Below are positions 36,371 through 45,508 of a stretch of DNA of 64,000 nt, piece after piece. The position numbers and the translations under genes were made by a program. Numbering within the stretch: the stretch's first letter is position 1; the number at the start of each line of letters is the position of its first letter. Source of the DNA: Luteimonas cucumeris (GTDB lineage: Bacteria > Pseudomonadota > Gammaproteobacteria > Xanthomonadales > Xanthomonadaceae); NCBI RefSeq assembly GCF_007830035.1, contig NZ_VLKN01000005.1, positions 62,001-126,000 of the forward strand. Direction: 5' to 3'. A model generated the notes under the pieces. That model had not been told where the DNA came from and did not search any database. It was given only the letters and a program-made list of their open reading frames with translations.

Positions 36371-38122
36371 ATGTTCGACCGCAGCGCGCGACGATCGATG
36401 GCAACGCAAAAACTCGCTTCGCCGTCATGCAGGCATTCCCTTATCGGCCGCGCGATGCTGGCGTTGGCACTGGCCGCACTCGGCCTGTCGGCGCAGGCGC
36501 GCGATGTTACCAAGCCCGGAGCGGCCGGTATCGCCAGCGCCAACGCGTTAGCCACCGAAGCCGGCTTCGAGACGCTGGCCCGAGGTGGCAATGCCGTCGA
36601 TGCGGCAGTCGCGGTCGCGACGTCGCTGTCGGTAGTGCAGCCGGAAGCGTCCGGCATGGGCGGCGGCTTCCTGGCGCTGATCCACGATGCCGCCACCGGC
36701 AAGAACATTTTCGTGGACGCGCGCGAAAGGGCGCCGAAGGCCGTGCGCGAGTCGGATTATCTGAAGGCGGACGGCACGCCTAATCGCGATACTTCGCTCA
36801 ACGGTCCGCTCGCGGCCGGCATTCCGGGTTTTCCCGCGGGGCTGGCGCATATTTCAAGCAAGTACGGCAAGTTGCCCTTGGCCGAATCGCTGCGCCCGGC
36901 GATCAAGCTGGGCGAGGAGGGATTCCGTCCTACCGCGGCGCTGGCCAGTTCGATCGAGCGCAAGGCCGAGGTGCTGCGTCGTTATCCCGCGTCGGTGCGC
37001 AAATTCATGCCGGGTGGGAAACCACCGCAGACCGACGGCATCTTCCGCGACCCCGACCAGGCACGCACGTTGCGGACGATGGCCGAGCGCGGCGCGGATG
37101 GTTTCTACAAAGGCGAAGTCGCTCAAGAAATGGTGAGAGCGGTGAAAGCCGCCGGAGGCACCTGGACGCTCGAGGACCTGGCCGCGTACCAGGCCAAGGA
37201 ACGCGCGCCGATCGAACTGGCTTTCGACGGCCACACGGTAATCACCGCGCCGCCGCCTTCGTCCGGCGGCGTGGCGATCGCCGAGATGCTGAACATCCTG
37301 GCGCCGATCGATCTCGAGCGACTCTGCGAAACCGAGCGCACCCATTACCTGATCGAGGCGATGCGTCGCGCGTTCCGCGACCACAACCAATATCTCGGCG
37401 ATCCGGACTTCGTCGACATGCCGCTGGACATGCTGCTGTCGCGGCACTACGCCGACGGGCTGCGGCAAAGCATCCTGCGCGACCGCGCGACCAAGTCCGA
37501 ATGGCTGCCGGCCGCCCACGCGCCAGAGCCGGGCATGCACACCACCCATTTCTCGATCATCGACAAGGACGGCAACATGGTGTCGATGACGGCCACGGTC
37601 AACACGAGCCTGGGTTCGGGCTTCGTGGCGGGCACGTCCGGCATCCTGCTCAACAACGAGATGGACGACTTCGCGCTGGTGTCGGGCCAGCCCAATGCAT
37701 TCGGGCTGATCGGCGGCTCGGCCAACGCGCCGGTGGGCGGCAAGCGGATGCTGTCCTCGATGTCGCCGAGCTTCGTCATCGGCAAGGACCGGCTGGCGGT
37801 CATCGGCTCGCCAGGCGGATCGACCATCATCACCCAGGTGCTCGTAGGCATTCTCGCTTTCATCGAGGGCAAGAGCGCCGGCGAGATCACCGCGCAAAAA
37901 CGCATCCACCATCAGTACCTGCCGGACCGCGTCGACTACGAACCGGGCAGCCTGTCCGAAGAGGCGATCGCCAAGCTGCGTGCGATGGGCCACACGCTCA
38001 ACGAACGGCGCCCGTGGGGCAACATGAACGTGGTGACCTGGGACAAGGTCGCCCACCGTCTGTCGGCGGCCAGCGACCCGCGCAGCAGCGCCGGTATGGG
38101 CAAGGTCGAAGCAGTGAAATGA
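36371..38122 (+). CDS. ggt: Gamma-glutamyltranspeptidase precursor
   Basis: Cleaves gamma-glutamyl bonds and self-processes into two subunits in the periplasm. The 583-residue form has a signal segment (SLIGRAMLALALAALGLSAQAR). Large-subunit motifs are GGNAVDAAVAVATSLSVVQP and ASGMGGGFLALIHD. The autoprocessing threonine is in MHTTHFSIIDKDGNMVSMT (Thr about 391, first residue of the small subunit). SGILLNNEMDDF and KRMLSSMSPSFV, with the Ser pair of the oxyanion hole, follow. ATG 36371 is preferred because GGGGGA precedes it; another ATG lies at 36398. It is the first enzyme of the LysR-controlled locus and has 28 bp to the next gene. GGT enzymes can accept gamma-D-glutamyl substrates, which fits the D-Glu genes downstream. 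Confidence 0.95.
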   Translation: MFDRSARRSMATQKLASPSCRHSLIGRAMLALALAALGLSAQARDVTKPGAAGIASANALATEAGFETLARGGNAVDAAVAVATSLSVVQPEASGMGGGFLALIHDAATGKNIFVDARERAPKAVRESDYLKADGTPNRDTSLNGPLAAGIPGFPAGLAHISSKYGKLPLAESLRPAIKLGEEGFRPTAALASSIERKAEVLRRYPASVRKFMPGGKPPQTDGIFRDPDQARTLRTMAERGADGFYKGEVAQEMVRAVKAAGGTWTLEDLAAYQAKERAPIELAFDGHTVITAPPPSSGGVAIAEMLNILAPIDLERLCETERTHYLIEAMRRAFRDHNQYLGDPDFVDMPLDMLLSRHYADGLRQSILRDRATKSEWLPAAHAPEPGMHTTHFSIIDKDGNMVSMTATVNTSLGSGFVAGTSGILLNNEMDDFALVSGQPNAFGLIGGSANAPVGGKRMLSSMSPSFVIGKDRLAVIGSPGGSTIITQVLVGILAFIEGKSAGEITAQKRIHHQYLPDRVDYEPGSLSEEAIAKLRAMGHTLNERRPWGNMNVVTWDKVAHRLSAASDPRSSAGMGKVEAVK

Positions 38123-38150
38123 CGGCGAAGAACGCCGGAGCAGCTACGCC

Positions 38151-40073
38151 ATGAGACGCGGCATCGCCGCGGCGATGGGGTGCCTGCTGGCCGTGACAGC
38201 GTCCAGCGCCGCGCAGGTCACACCGAACACGCCCGACATACCGGCGCACTTCGCCTTTCCCGCCTCGATGTTCGACTACACCGTGCGCGAGGAAATGATC
38301 CCGATGCGCGACGGCGCGCGGCTCTACACCGTCGTCGTCGTTCCCAACGGCGCCAGCGATGCGCCGATGGTGCTCACGCGCACGCCCTACAGCGCGCGTC
38401 AGTTGGCGTTGGGCAAGCGCGCGCGCCTGCTGCGCGACGCGCTGCCGCTCGGCGACGACGTGTTCGTCGAGTCCGGCTACATCCGCATCTACCAGGACGT
38501 ACGCGGCAAGTACGGCTCGGAGGGCGACTACTTCATGGCGCCGCCGCTGCGCGGCACCATCAACGACGCCAAGGTGGACGATTCCACCGACGCCTGGGAC
38601 ACGATCGACTGGCTGGTGAAGCACGTGCCCGAGTCGAACGGCCGGGTCGGCATGGTCGGCCATTCGTACGACGGCTTCACCGTCGCGATGGCGTTGATCG
38701 ATCCGCATCCGGCGTTGAAAGTGGCGGCGCCCGAGAACCCGCAGATCGACGGCTGGATGGGCGACGACTGGTTTCACCACGGTGCGTTCCGCAACGTCAA
38801 CCTCGGATACTTCACCGGCCAGACATCGACCAAGGGCAAAGGCCCGTCGATTCCCAAGCCGGCCTACGACGACTACACCACGTATCTGCAGGCCGGATCG
38901 GCCGGCGACTACGCCCGTGCCGCCGGCCTGGAGCAGTTGCCGTTCTGGCAGAAGATCATCGCGCATCCGGCTTACGACGCGTTCTGGAGCGAGCAGGCGG
39001 TCGATCGCATCCTCGCTTCGCGGCCGTTGAAGGTGCCGACGATGTGGGTGCACGGCCTATGGGATCACGTCGACATGTGGGGTGCGCCGCACGCCTACGC
39101 GGCGGTCGAACCCAAGGACCGCCGCAACGACATGAACTACCTGGTGATGGGGCCGTGGTACCACGGCCAGCAGAGTCTCAACGGTTCGACGCTGGGCGTG
39201 TTCAAGTGGAGCGGCGACACGTCGCGGCAATTCCGCGAGGAGATGCTCAAGCCGTTCTTCGACAGCCACCTGGTCGACGGCGCGCCGAAGGCGACGCTGG
39301 CGCCGGTGAACGTGTACAACGCCGGCAGCAACCGCTGGGAACAGGCGCAACGTTGGCCGTTGGCCTGCGCCGCGGGTTGCGCGACAAAATCCACGCCGAT
39401 CTATTTGCGCGCCTGCGGCCGTTTGGATTTCGCACCGCCGGCGATAGGCGAGGCCGAATCCGACGGCTACGTCTCCGATCCGCTGCGTCCGGTGCCGAAC
39501 CTGCCGCGGCCGAACGGCGTCGCCGATGCCGATGTCCGGATAGCGTGGGCGGTCGCCGACCAGCGTTTCGTCGACGGCCGGCCCGACGTGCTCAGCTTCG
39601 TATCCGAACCGCTGACCGAACCCGTGCAGATGTCCGGCGCGCCGACCGTCGACCTGTACGCGTCCACCAGCGGCAGCGACAGTGATTGGGTGGTGAAGAT
39701 CATCGACGTGTACCCCTACACGTATCCGTCCGACCCGCCGATGGGCGGCTATCAGTTCCCGCTGTCGATGGACATCTTCCGCGGCCGCTACCGCACCGAC
39801 TTCGCGCGGCCCGCGCGCATCGAACCGGACAAACCGCAGCGCTACGCGTTCGCGCTGCCGAACATCCACCATCTGTTCCGGCCGGGCCATCGGATCATGG
39901 TGCAGGTGCAGTCCAGCTGGTTCCCGCTTTACGACCGCAACCCGCAAACCTACGTCGACAGCATTTTCTTCGCCAAGCCGGGGGACTACCGGCAGGCATC
40001 GCAAAAGATCTGGCATACGCCTTCGCAACCGAGCTCGATCGGCTTGCCGATCGTTCCACGGGGGCGGCATTAG
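38151..40073 (+). CDS. Alpha-amino acid ester hydrolase-like enzyme (CocE/NonD, S15)
   Basis: A secreted or periplasmic serine hydrolase of 640 residues. A signal peptide (AAAMGCLLAVTASSAAQ) is followed by an alpha/beta-hydrolase domain with the nucleophile motif GHSYDGF (Ser about 172). The catalytic Asp lies in HGLWDHVDMWGAP and the His in MGPWYHGQ. A C-terminal jelly-roll domain ends the protein. The WDxxDMWGA and GDTSRQFR-like segments resemble Xanthomonas alpha-amino acid ester hydrolases. The family also includes X-Pro dipeptidyl-peptidases and glutaryl acylases. Downstream of ggt, it may release amino-terminal residues from peptides. The natural substrate is unknown. Confidence 0.88.
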   Translation: MRRGIAAAMGCLLAVTASSAAQVTPNTPDIPAHFAFPASMFDYTVREEMIPMRDGARLYTVVVVPNGASDAPMVLTRTPYSARQLALGKRARLLRDALPLGDDVFVESGYIRIYQDVRGKYGSEGDYFMAPPLRGTINDAKVDDSTDAWDTIDWLVKHVPESNGRVGMVGHSYDGFTVAMALIDPHPALKVAAPENPQIDGWMGDDWFHHGAFRNVNLGYFTGQTSTKGKGPSIPKPAYDDYTTYLQAGSAGDYARAAGLEQLPFWQKIIAHPAYDAFWSEQAVDRILASRPLKVPTMWVHGLWDHVDMWGAPHAYAAVEPKDRRNDMNYLVMGPWYHGQQSLNGSTLGVFKWSGDTSRQFREEMLKPFFDSHLVDGAPKATLAPVNVYNAGSNRWEQAQRWPLACAAGCATKSTPIYLRACGRLDFAPPAIGEAESDGYVSDPLRPVPNLPRPNGVADADVRIAWAVADQRFVDGRPDVLSFVSEPLTEPVQMSGAPTVDLYASTSGSDSDWVVKIIDVYPYTYPSDPPMGGYQFPLSMDIFRGRYRTDFARPARIEPDKPQRYAFALPNIHHLFRPGHRIMVQVQSSWFPLYDRNPQTYVDSIFFAKPGDYRQASQKIWHTPSQPSSIGLPIVPRGRH

Positions 40074-40187
40074 CAACGACCGATCCGCATCGTCCGACAC
40101 CGCCGCATTCGGCGGATTCCGGCAATCGCAAGAACGCCGGCCACTACGGCCGGGTGCCAACCGCTTTGGATGGGAGAGCGCAAGCTA
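40074..40187 (+). other. Spacer with two small stem-loops before the TonB receptor
   Basis: CCGCCG-CATT-CGGCGG (40100-40115) and CCGGCC-ACTAC-GGCCGG (40137-40153) lie in the 114-bp gap. Neither is followed by a T-run. GGGAGAG (about 40171-40177) is the Shine-Dalgarno of the receptor. Confidence 0.45.
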
Positions 40188-43184
40188 ATGAGAACCGCAA
40201 CAATCAGGGCCGCTGTGCTGGCAGCATCGATCATCGCAGGCATGGCGTCGACGGCGTCGGCGCAGTCCACCACAGGCAGCATCTTCGGCCGGTCATCGGC
40301 AGTCGATCAGGGAACGGTCGTCATCGAAGGCCAGAGCGGCTTGCGCAGGGAGCTTCCCGTTTCCGGCGGACGCTATCAGTCGCCGCAACTGCCGGTCGGC
40401 GTATACAAAGTCACGCTGATCAGCGACGGCAAGACGGTGGAGCAGAGGAACGCCGTGACCGTCCTGGTGGGTTCGAACATCGAGGTGTCGTTCGCCGGCG
40501 CGAGCGGCGCGATCACCAGCCTGGACAGCGTCCAGGTCGTGGCGGGAGCGGTCCCGCCCATCGACGTGTCCAGCGTCGACTCGCGCACGGTCATCACCCG
40601 CGAGCAACTGGCCAGGCTGCCGCTGGGCCGCGATTCGGAATCCATCGCGCTGCTCGCCCCGGGCGTGGTCGACAACAGCGGCGGCTTCCGCAGCGCGACC
40701 GGCCAGTCGCTGGTCAGCTTCGGCGGTTCGTCGGCCAGCGAGAACGCGTATTACATCAACGGGTTCAACACCACCGATCCGCTGAAAGGTCTGGGCGGCC
40801 TGACCATGCCGTATGGCGCCATCGAGCAGCAGGAAACCTATACCGGTGGCTACAGCGCGCAGTACGGCCGTTCCGACGGCGGCGTGATCAATGCGATCGG
40901 CCGGCGCGGCAGCAACGAGTGGCAATTCGGCGGGAGCCTGATCTGGGAGCCGTCGTCGCTGCGCGAGAGCCGGGACGACGTCCGCTACGAGAACGCGTTG
41001 CCGCAATCACCGGTGGCGGACGACATGTACTGGCCCAAAAGCCGCGATACGCGCTGGTCCAGCACCGCGTCGGTCTACGCCAGCGGCCCGATCCTCAAGG
41101 ACAAGCTGTTCTTCTTCGCGGGCGTGGAATACGAACGCGCCGAAGGCGACACGGTCGGCAACGTGACCTCCGCCTATCCCTATCTCGAGTACCAGCACAG
41201 GAAGCCGCGCTGGTACGCCAAGCTCGACTGGAGCATCAACGACAACAACTTCTTCGAACTCACCGGAGCCTCATCCAAAGTCAAGACCCAGGGCAGCGTT
41301 TACGACTACGACTTCAACGCGTTGTCCAGGCAAGGCTTCGTGAGCGGCGCCGATACCACCGAGGACGGCGGCGATCTGTACGTGGCCAAGTACACCAGCT
41401 ACCTCACCGAAAACCTCACCGTGAGTGCGCTGTACGGCGAGATGAAAACACGCGCCTACGCCAGCCCGGCCGGTTACGATCCCGACTTGGTCTATATCGA
41501 CGGCATCAGCGACCAGAACCCCGCGCTCAACGGCGGCACGCCGATCGGCAACGCGCAGATCGTGTCTTCGGTTACCGATCCGCGCCGCGGCAACAAGACG
41601 TCCAACTTCCGCGTCGACCTGAGTTACGTGCTGGGCGACCACACCATCTCGGTCGGCATCGACAACCAGCGGGCCCAGGCCGTCGCGCAGGGATCGATCC
41701 CCACCGGCCCGGGCTACATCTGGCGCTACGGCGAATCCGATCCCAATGTGCCGATCTCCACCGGCCTCGGCGTGCCGGCGACCGGCGGCTTCCCCAACGG
41801 CGAGGACGGCTATTACGTGGTCAAGGCGATCGACAACAGCCTGGCCACCATCCGCTCCACGCAGCGGGCGCAGTACATCGAGGACCGCTGGCAGGTCACC
41901 GACAACCTGTTGCTGTCGCTGGGCCTGCGCAACGACCAGTTCACCAACTACAACAGCGACGGCGACGCCTACATCCGCCAGACCAAGCCGCAATGGGCGC
42001 CGCGCCTGGGCTTCAGCTGGAACGTGAACGGCGATTCGACCTTCAAGGTCTACGGCAATATGGGCCGCTACTACCTCGGCTTGCCGCTGAATCCGTCGAT
42101 CAACTCCGCCGGCGCGGTGATCCAGACGCGCGAATACTTCACCTACGGCGGCATCGACGCCAACGGCGTGCCGACCGAACTGACGCCGATTTCCGGCTTG
42201 GTCGCGCCGAACAACTACTTCGGCCAGTTGCCCGATCCCAAGACGGTGACGGCACGCGACCTGAAGGCCGAATACCAGGACGAGTTCATCCTGGGCTTTA
42301 CCCGCGAGTTCCGGGAAGACTGGGTGTACGGGGTCAAGCTCACCAACCGCATCCTGCGCAACGCCATCGACGATTTCTGCGATATCGAGCAGGTCGCCGA
42401 CAAGGCGGCCAGCCTCGGCTACGACATCGAGAGCACCAACAGCTGTTACCTGATCAACCCGGGCAAGACCAACGTGTTCGTGCTGCGCGATACCAGCGGC
42501 AACTACGTCGACGTTCCGCTGACGCACGAGGAGTTCGGCTGGGAACGCCTCAAGCGCAAGTACTACGGCGCGGAGTTCATGCTCGAGCGTCCGTTCAAGG
42601 ACGATTGGTACGGCATGGTGTCGTACGTGTACTCGAAGAACTACGGCAACACCGAGGGCCAGTTGCGCTCGGACATCGGCCAGACGTTCACGTCCACCAC
42701 GCAGGACTGGGACTACGCCGAGATCATGGAACACACCAACGGCCTGATGAACAACGACCACAAGCACCAGTTCAAGGTCTTCGGCTATTACCAGCTGGCG
42801 CCCGAGTGGACGGTGTCGGGCAACCTGCGCCTGATTTCCGGCGCACCGAAAGTCTGCCTCAGCTACTACGGTCCGGATCACACCGATCCGGCGGCCTACG
42901 GCGGCATCTACCATTACTGCAACGGACAGCCTTCGCCGCCCGGATCCCACGGCAGGCTGCCGTGGATACGGCAGTTCGATCTCGGTGCGAGCTACCGGCC
43001 TTCGTTCGCCGAAGGCAAGCTGGCTTTCAGCGTGAACGTGTTCAACGTGTTCAACGCGAAGGCCGAGACCAACATCTATGTCCGCAGCGAGTCCGCGCCG
43101 AACGTGCCCCATCCGCGTTACGGCCAGGCGCTGTCGACGCAGGAGCCGAGGTACGTGCGCCTCAGCGTTTCCTACGATTATTGA
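40188..43184 (+). CDS. TonB-dependent outer-membrane receptor (Oar-like)
   Basis: A 998-residue active-transport porin energised by TonB-ExbBD. A signal peptide (MRTATIRAAVLAASIIAGMASTASA) precedes a carboxypeptidase-regulatory-like Ig domain (about 30-105: VVIEGQSGLRRELPVSGG, LPVGVYKVTL). The plug follows (SRTVITREQLARLPLGRDSE ... YYINGFNTTDP ... YGRSDGGVINAIGRRG). The C-terminal beta-barrel ends with the aromatic-rich VRLSVSYDY. Receptors of this form in Xanthomonadaceae take up carbohydrates or peptides. Between ggt/S15 and DgcN/DgcA, a gamma-glutamyl peptide or oligomer is the likely cargo (inference). ATG 40188 has the GGGAGAG site; ATG 40170 would add six residues. Confidence 0.93.
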   Translation: MRTATIRAAVLAASIIAGMASTASAQSTTGSIFGRSSAVDQGTVVIEGQSGLRRELPVSGGRYQSPQLPVGVYKVTLISDGKTVEQRNAVTVLVGSNIEVSFAGASGAITSLDSVQVVAGAVPPIDVSSVDSRTVITREQLARLPLGRDSESIALLAPGVVDNSGGFRSATGQSLVSFGGSSASENAYYINGFNTTDPLKGLGGLTMPYGAIEQQETYTGGYSAQYGRSDGGVINAIGRRGSNEWQFGGSLIWEPSSLRESRDDVRYENALPQSPVADDMYWPKSRDTRWSSTASVYASGPILKDKLFFFAGVEYERAEGDTVGNVTSAYPYLEYQHRKPRWYAKLDWSINDNNFFELTGASSKVKTQGSVYDYDFNALSRQGFVSGADTTEDGGDLYVAKYTSYLTENLTVSALYGEMKTRAYASPAGYDPDLVYIDGISDQNPALNGGTPIGNAQIVSSVTDPRRGNKTSNFRVDLSYVLGDHTISVGIDNQRAQAVAQGSIPTGPGYIWRYGESDPNVPISTGLGVPATGGFPNGEDGYYVVKAIDNSLATIRSTQRAQYIEDRWQVTDNLLLSLGLRNDQFTNYNSDGDAYIRQTKPQWAPRLGFSWNVNGDSTFKVYGNMGRYYLGLPLNPSINSAGAVIQTREYFTYGGIDANGVPTELTPISGLVAPNNYFGQLPDPKTVTARDLKAEYQDEFILGFTREFREDWVYGVKLTNRILRNAIDDFCDIEQVADKAASLGYDIESTNSCYLINPGKTNVFVLRDTSGNYVDVPLTHEEFGWERLKRKYYGAEFMLERPFKDDWYGMVSYVYSKNYGNTEGQLRSDIGQTFTSTTQDWDYAEIMEHTNGLMNNDHKHQFKVFGYYQLAPEWTVSGNLRLISGAPKVCLSYYGPDHTDPAAYGGIYHYCNGQPSPPGSHGRLPWIRQFDLGASYRPSFAEGKLAFSVNVFNVFNAKAETNIYVRSESAPNVPHPRYGQALSTQEPRYVRLSVSYDY

Positions 43185-43190
43185 TCCACC

Positions 43191-43230
43191 CGCTCGCTGC
43201 CGTCGCGCGGAGCGACGACGTCGGCGAGCG
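43191..43230 (+). other. Stem-loop just after the TonB receptor stop
   Basis: Two stacked helices, CGCTCGC/GCGAGCG (43191-43197 / 43224-43230) and CGTCGC/GCGACG (43201-43206 / 43212-43217), enclose a GCGGA loop and start 6 nt past the stop. No T-run follows. It could stabilise the receptor message or limit read-through into the catabolic genes. Confidence 0.5.
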
Positions 43231-43284
43231 CTCTCTCCCTCCCAATTCGTCGGCGGCACGGTTGCCGTCTGGAGCAACGATTCC

Positions 43285-44328
43285 ATGTTCACCCCTGGCG
43301 ACGCGGCACGGACCACGCACTGGCACCCGCCTTACCTGCTGTATCTGGGAAACGCCATCGACGATCTGGCGATCAAGACGGCACGCGGCCTGGCGCACTG
43401 GCGCCCGGAATCGTGCGTCGGCCAATACCGGGGACCGGATTGCGTGCCCACGCTCGGCCTTCGCGACATGGACTGGAACCAGGCCAAGGCCGAGGGCGCG
43501 GACACGATGGTGATCGGCACCGCCAACGCCGGCGGCGTGATGGGCCCGCAGATCGTCGCCGATGCCATCGCGGCGCTCGACGCCGGACTCAACGTCGTCG
43601 CCGGCCTGCACCAGAAACTGCACGACAACCCGGGCATCGTCGCGGCCGCGCAACGTAACGGCCGCGCGTTGTTCGACGCGCGTACGCCGATGGGCGGCAT
43701 CGCGGTCGGCAACGGCCGACGCCGGTCGGGCCGGCGCCTGCTCACCGTTGGCACGGATTGCTCGGTCGGCAAGATGTACACCACGCTGGCGATAGAGCGC
43801 AGCCTGCGCGAGCGCGGCTGCAAGGCGGATTTTCGCGCGACGGGGCAAACCGGCATCTTCATCGCCGGCGCCGGCATTCCCGTCGACGCGGTGGTGGCCG
43901 ATTTCATTTCCGGCGCGGCGGAAACGATCTCGCCGGCGCGCCTGGACGGCGGCTGGGATCTCATCGAGGGACAGGGCTCGCTGTTCCATCCGTCCTACGC
44001 CGGCGTGTCGCTGGGATTGCTGCATGGTGCGCAGCCCGATGCGCTGGTGCTGTGCCACGAACCGGGCAGGCAGCACATGCGCGGGCTGCCCGGCTACGCA
44101 TTGCCCGAACTCGCGCGCTGCCTGGAAGCCAATCTGGAAGCCGCACGCCTGACCAATCCCGACGTGAAAGCGATCGGCGTCGCGCTCAACACGTCGGGCC
44201 TGCCGGCCGACCAGGCGCAGGCGACGTGCCGCGAGGTCGCAGACCTTCTGGGCCTGCCCTGCCAGGATCCCGTCACCATGGGTGTCGAAGCCATCGTGGA
44301 CCATCTGCTCTCATGCTTCGCGAACTGA
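43285..44328 (+). CDS. dgcN: DUF1611 / DgcN-like D-glutamate N-acetyltransferase
   Basis: A 347-residue DUF1611 protein. The N-terminal Rossmann domain (YLLYLGNAIDDLAIKTARGL ... TMVIGTANAGGVMGPQIV) is followed by a P-loop-like domain with LLTVGTDCSVGKMYTTLAI (about residues 155-173), ADFRATGQTGIFIAG and LIEGQGSLFHPSYAGVSLGL. In described DgcN-DgcA systems this protein acetylates D-Glu, and the adjacent epimerase then makes N-acetyl-L-Glu. The assignment here rests on the paired gene order as well as family. ATG 43285 has GGAG about 10 nt upstream. It overlaps dgcA by 16 bp. A related NAD-epimerase-like naming exists for the family, but no reaction can be proven from sequence. Confidence 0.8.
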   Translation: MFTPGDAARTTHWHPPYLLYLGNAIDDLAIKTARGLAHWRPESCVGQYRGPDCVPTLGLRDMDWNQAKAEGADTMVIGTANAGGVMGPQIVADAIAALDAGLNVVAGLHQKLHDNPGIVAAAQRNGRALFDARTPMGGIAVGNGRRRSGRRLLTVGTDCSVGKMYTTLAIERSLRERGCKADFRATGQTGIFIAGAGIPVDAVVADFISGAAETISPARLDGGWDLIEGQGSLFHPSYAGVSLGLLHGAQPDALVLCHEPGRQHMRGLPGYALPELARCLEANLEAARLTNPDVKAIGVALNTSGLPADQAQATCREVADLLGLPCQDPVTMGVEAIVDHLLSCFAN

Positions 44329-45311
44329 CCGTCAAACACTGCAGCTTCCCGCTGGTCGCACCGTTCCGCATCGCGCGCGGCGTCAAGCACGCCGCCGAGG
44401 TGGTGCTGGTCGAACTCGAGCAAGGCGGCGCGACCGGACGCGGCGAATCGGTGCCTTACGCGCGCTACGGAGAATCGGTGGATTCGGTGATGGCGCAGCT
44501 GGAAAGCGTGCGCGCCGAAGTGGCCGGCGGCATGGGGCGAGAGGAACTGCAGGCACGGTTGCCGGCAGGCGCCGCGCGCAATGCATTGGACTCTGCGCTG
44601 TGGGACCTGGAGGCGCGATTGACGTCGGTGCCGGTGTGGGCCGGGTTGGCGCGGCCGTCGCCGCTGCCGCTGACCAGCGCGATCACCATCGGCATCGACA
44701 CGCCGCAGCGCATGGGCGAAGAGGCCGCGCGCCTGGCCGGCGCCGGACCGGCCAACGTGCTGATCAAGATCAAACTCGACGCGCACGAGCCCATGGCGCG
44801 GATCCGCGCGGTGCGCCGCGCTGCGCCGAACGCACGCATGATCGTGGATCCGAACGAGAGCTGGAACATCGATCTGCTGCGTGACCTGCAGTCCGAACTT
44901 GAGAGCGCGGGCGTGGAGCTGGTGGAACAACCGCTGCCCGCGGACGCGGACGAAGCGCTTCTGAATTTCGTTCCGCGCGTTCCGGTATGCGCCGACGAGT
45001 CGTGCCACGTGGCGGCCGACCTGCCGCGCCTGCATGGGCGCTACCAAGCGGTCAACATCAAGCTCGACAAGACCGGCGGACTGACGGAGGCCTGGCGCCT
45101 GTTGCGCTCGGCACGCGCCGAAGGTTTCAGGATCATGGTCGGCTGCATGGTGTGCTCCTCGGTCGGCATTGCGCCGGCGCTGGAGGTGGCGCGCGAGGCG
45201 GAATTCATCGATCTCGACGGCCCGCTATGGCTCAAGGACGATTACGCCGACGGCGTTCACCTCAGGCACGGCCTGCTGGTACCGCCGCAGCCGGGATTCT
45301 GGGGAGCATGA
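44313..45311 (+). CDS. dgcA: DgcA-like epimerase/racemase, enolase superfamily
   Basis: A 332-residue muconate-lactonizing-subgroup enolase-superfamily enzyme, annotated variously as L-Ala-D/L-Glu (dipeptide) epimerase or N-acetyl-D-Glu racemase DgcA. The capping domain is N-terminal (FRIARGVKHAAEVVLVEL). In the barrel are the KxK catalytic motif (VLIKIKLD), metal ligands in MIVDPNESW (Asp), LVEQPLP (Glu) and VCADES (Asp), and the opposing Lys in VNIKLDKTGG. Pairing with a DgcN-like gene favours the N-acetyl-Glu racemase role. Dipeptide epimerase acting on muropeptide-derived L-Ala-D-Glu is the main alternative. ATG 44313 lies inside dgcN. Confidence 0.85.
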   Translation: MLRELTVKHCSFPLVAPFRIARGVKHAAEVVLVELEQGGATGRGESVPYARYGESVDSVMAQLESVRAEVAGGMGREELQARLPAGAARNALDSALWDLEARLTSVPVWAGLARPSPLPLTSAITIGIDTPQRMGEEAARLAGAGPANVLIKIKLDAHEPMARIRAVRRAAPNARMIVDPNESWNIDLLRDLQSELESAGVELVEQPLPADADEALLNFVPRVPVCADESCHVAADLPRLHGRYQAVNIKLDKTGGLTEAWRLLRSARAEGFRIMVGCMVCSSVGIAPALEVAREAEFIDLDGPLWLKDDYADGVHLRHGLLVPPQPGFWGA

Positions 45312-45412
45312 TCGACCGGTCACGGCGCGGCATCCCCGCGCCATGCGCACGACGCCGACGCCCGCACCGCCGCGATGTACGCCAGAACGCGTTGCGTTGA
45401 AGGAGTAACGGC

Positions 45413-45508
45413 GTGCTGACACTCGATCCCGTGCAGACCCTGGCTTGCGGCGGCTTGTGCCTGATCGCCGGATACGTCATCCCGCGCCACGTGTCGCTGT
45501 TGGCGAGA
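45413..45508 (+). pseudogene. gltS: 5' stub of a GltS-like Na+/glutamate symporter gene
   Basis: GTG 45413 follows a strong AAGGAG (7-nt spacing). The first 32 codons read MLTLDPVQTLACGGLCLIAG...PRHVSLLAR in outline, which matches the first transmembrane helix of GltS permeases. Where a YNIP-type second segment is expected, the frame runs into unrelated sequence at about 45500-45510. The rest of the permease is missing. As the last gene of a glutamate-related operon it would have imported the product amino acid. Assignment is by recall of the family N-terminus. Confidence 0.6.

Noticed and set aside
39686-43513. 1275-codon frame overlapping the TonB receptor in another frame
   Set aside because: Arg/Gln/Pro-rich shadow of the receptor gene with no recognisable domain.
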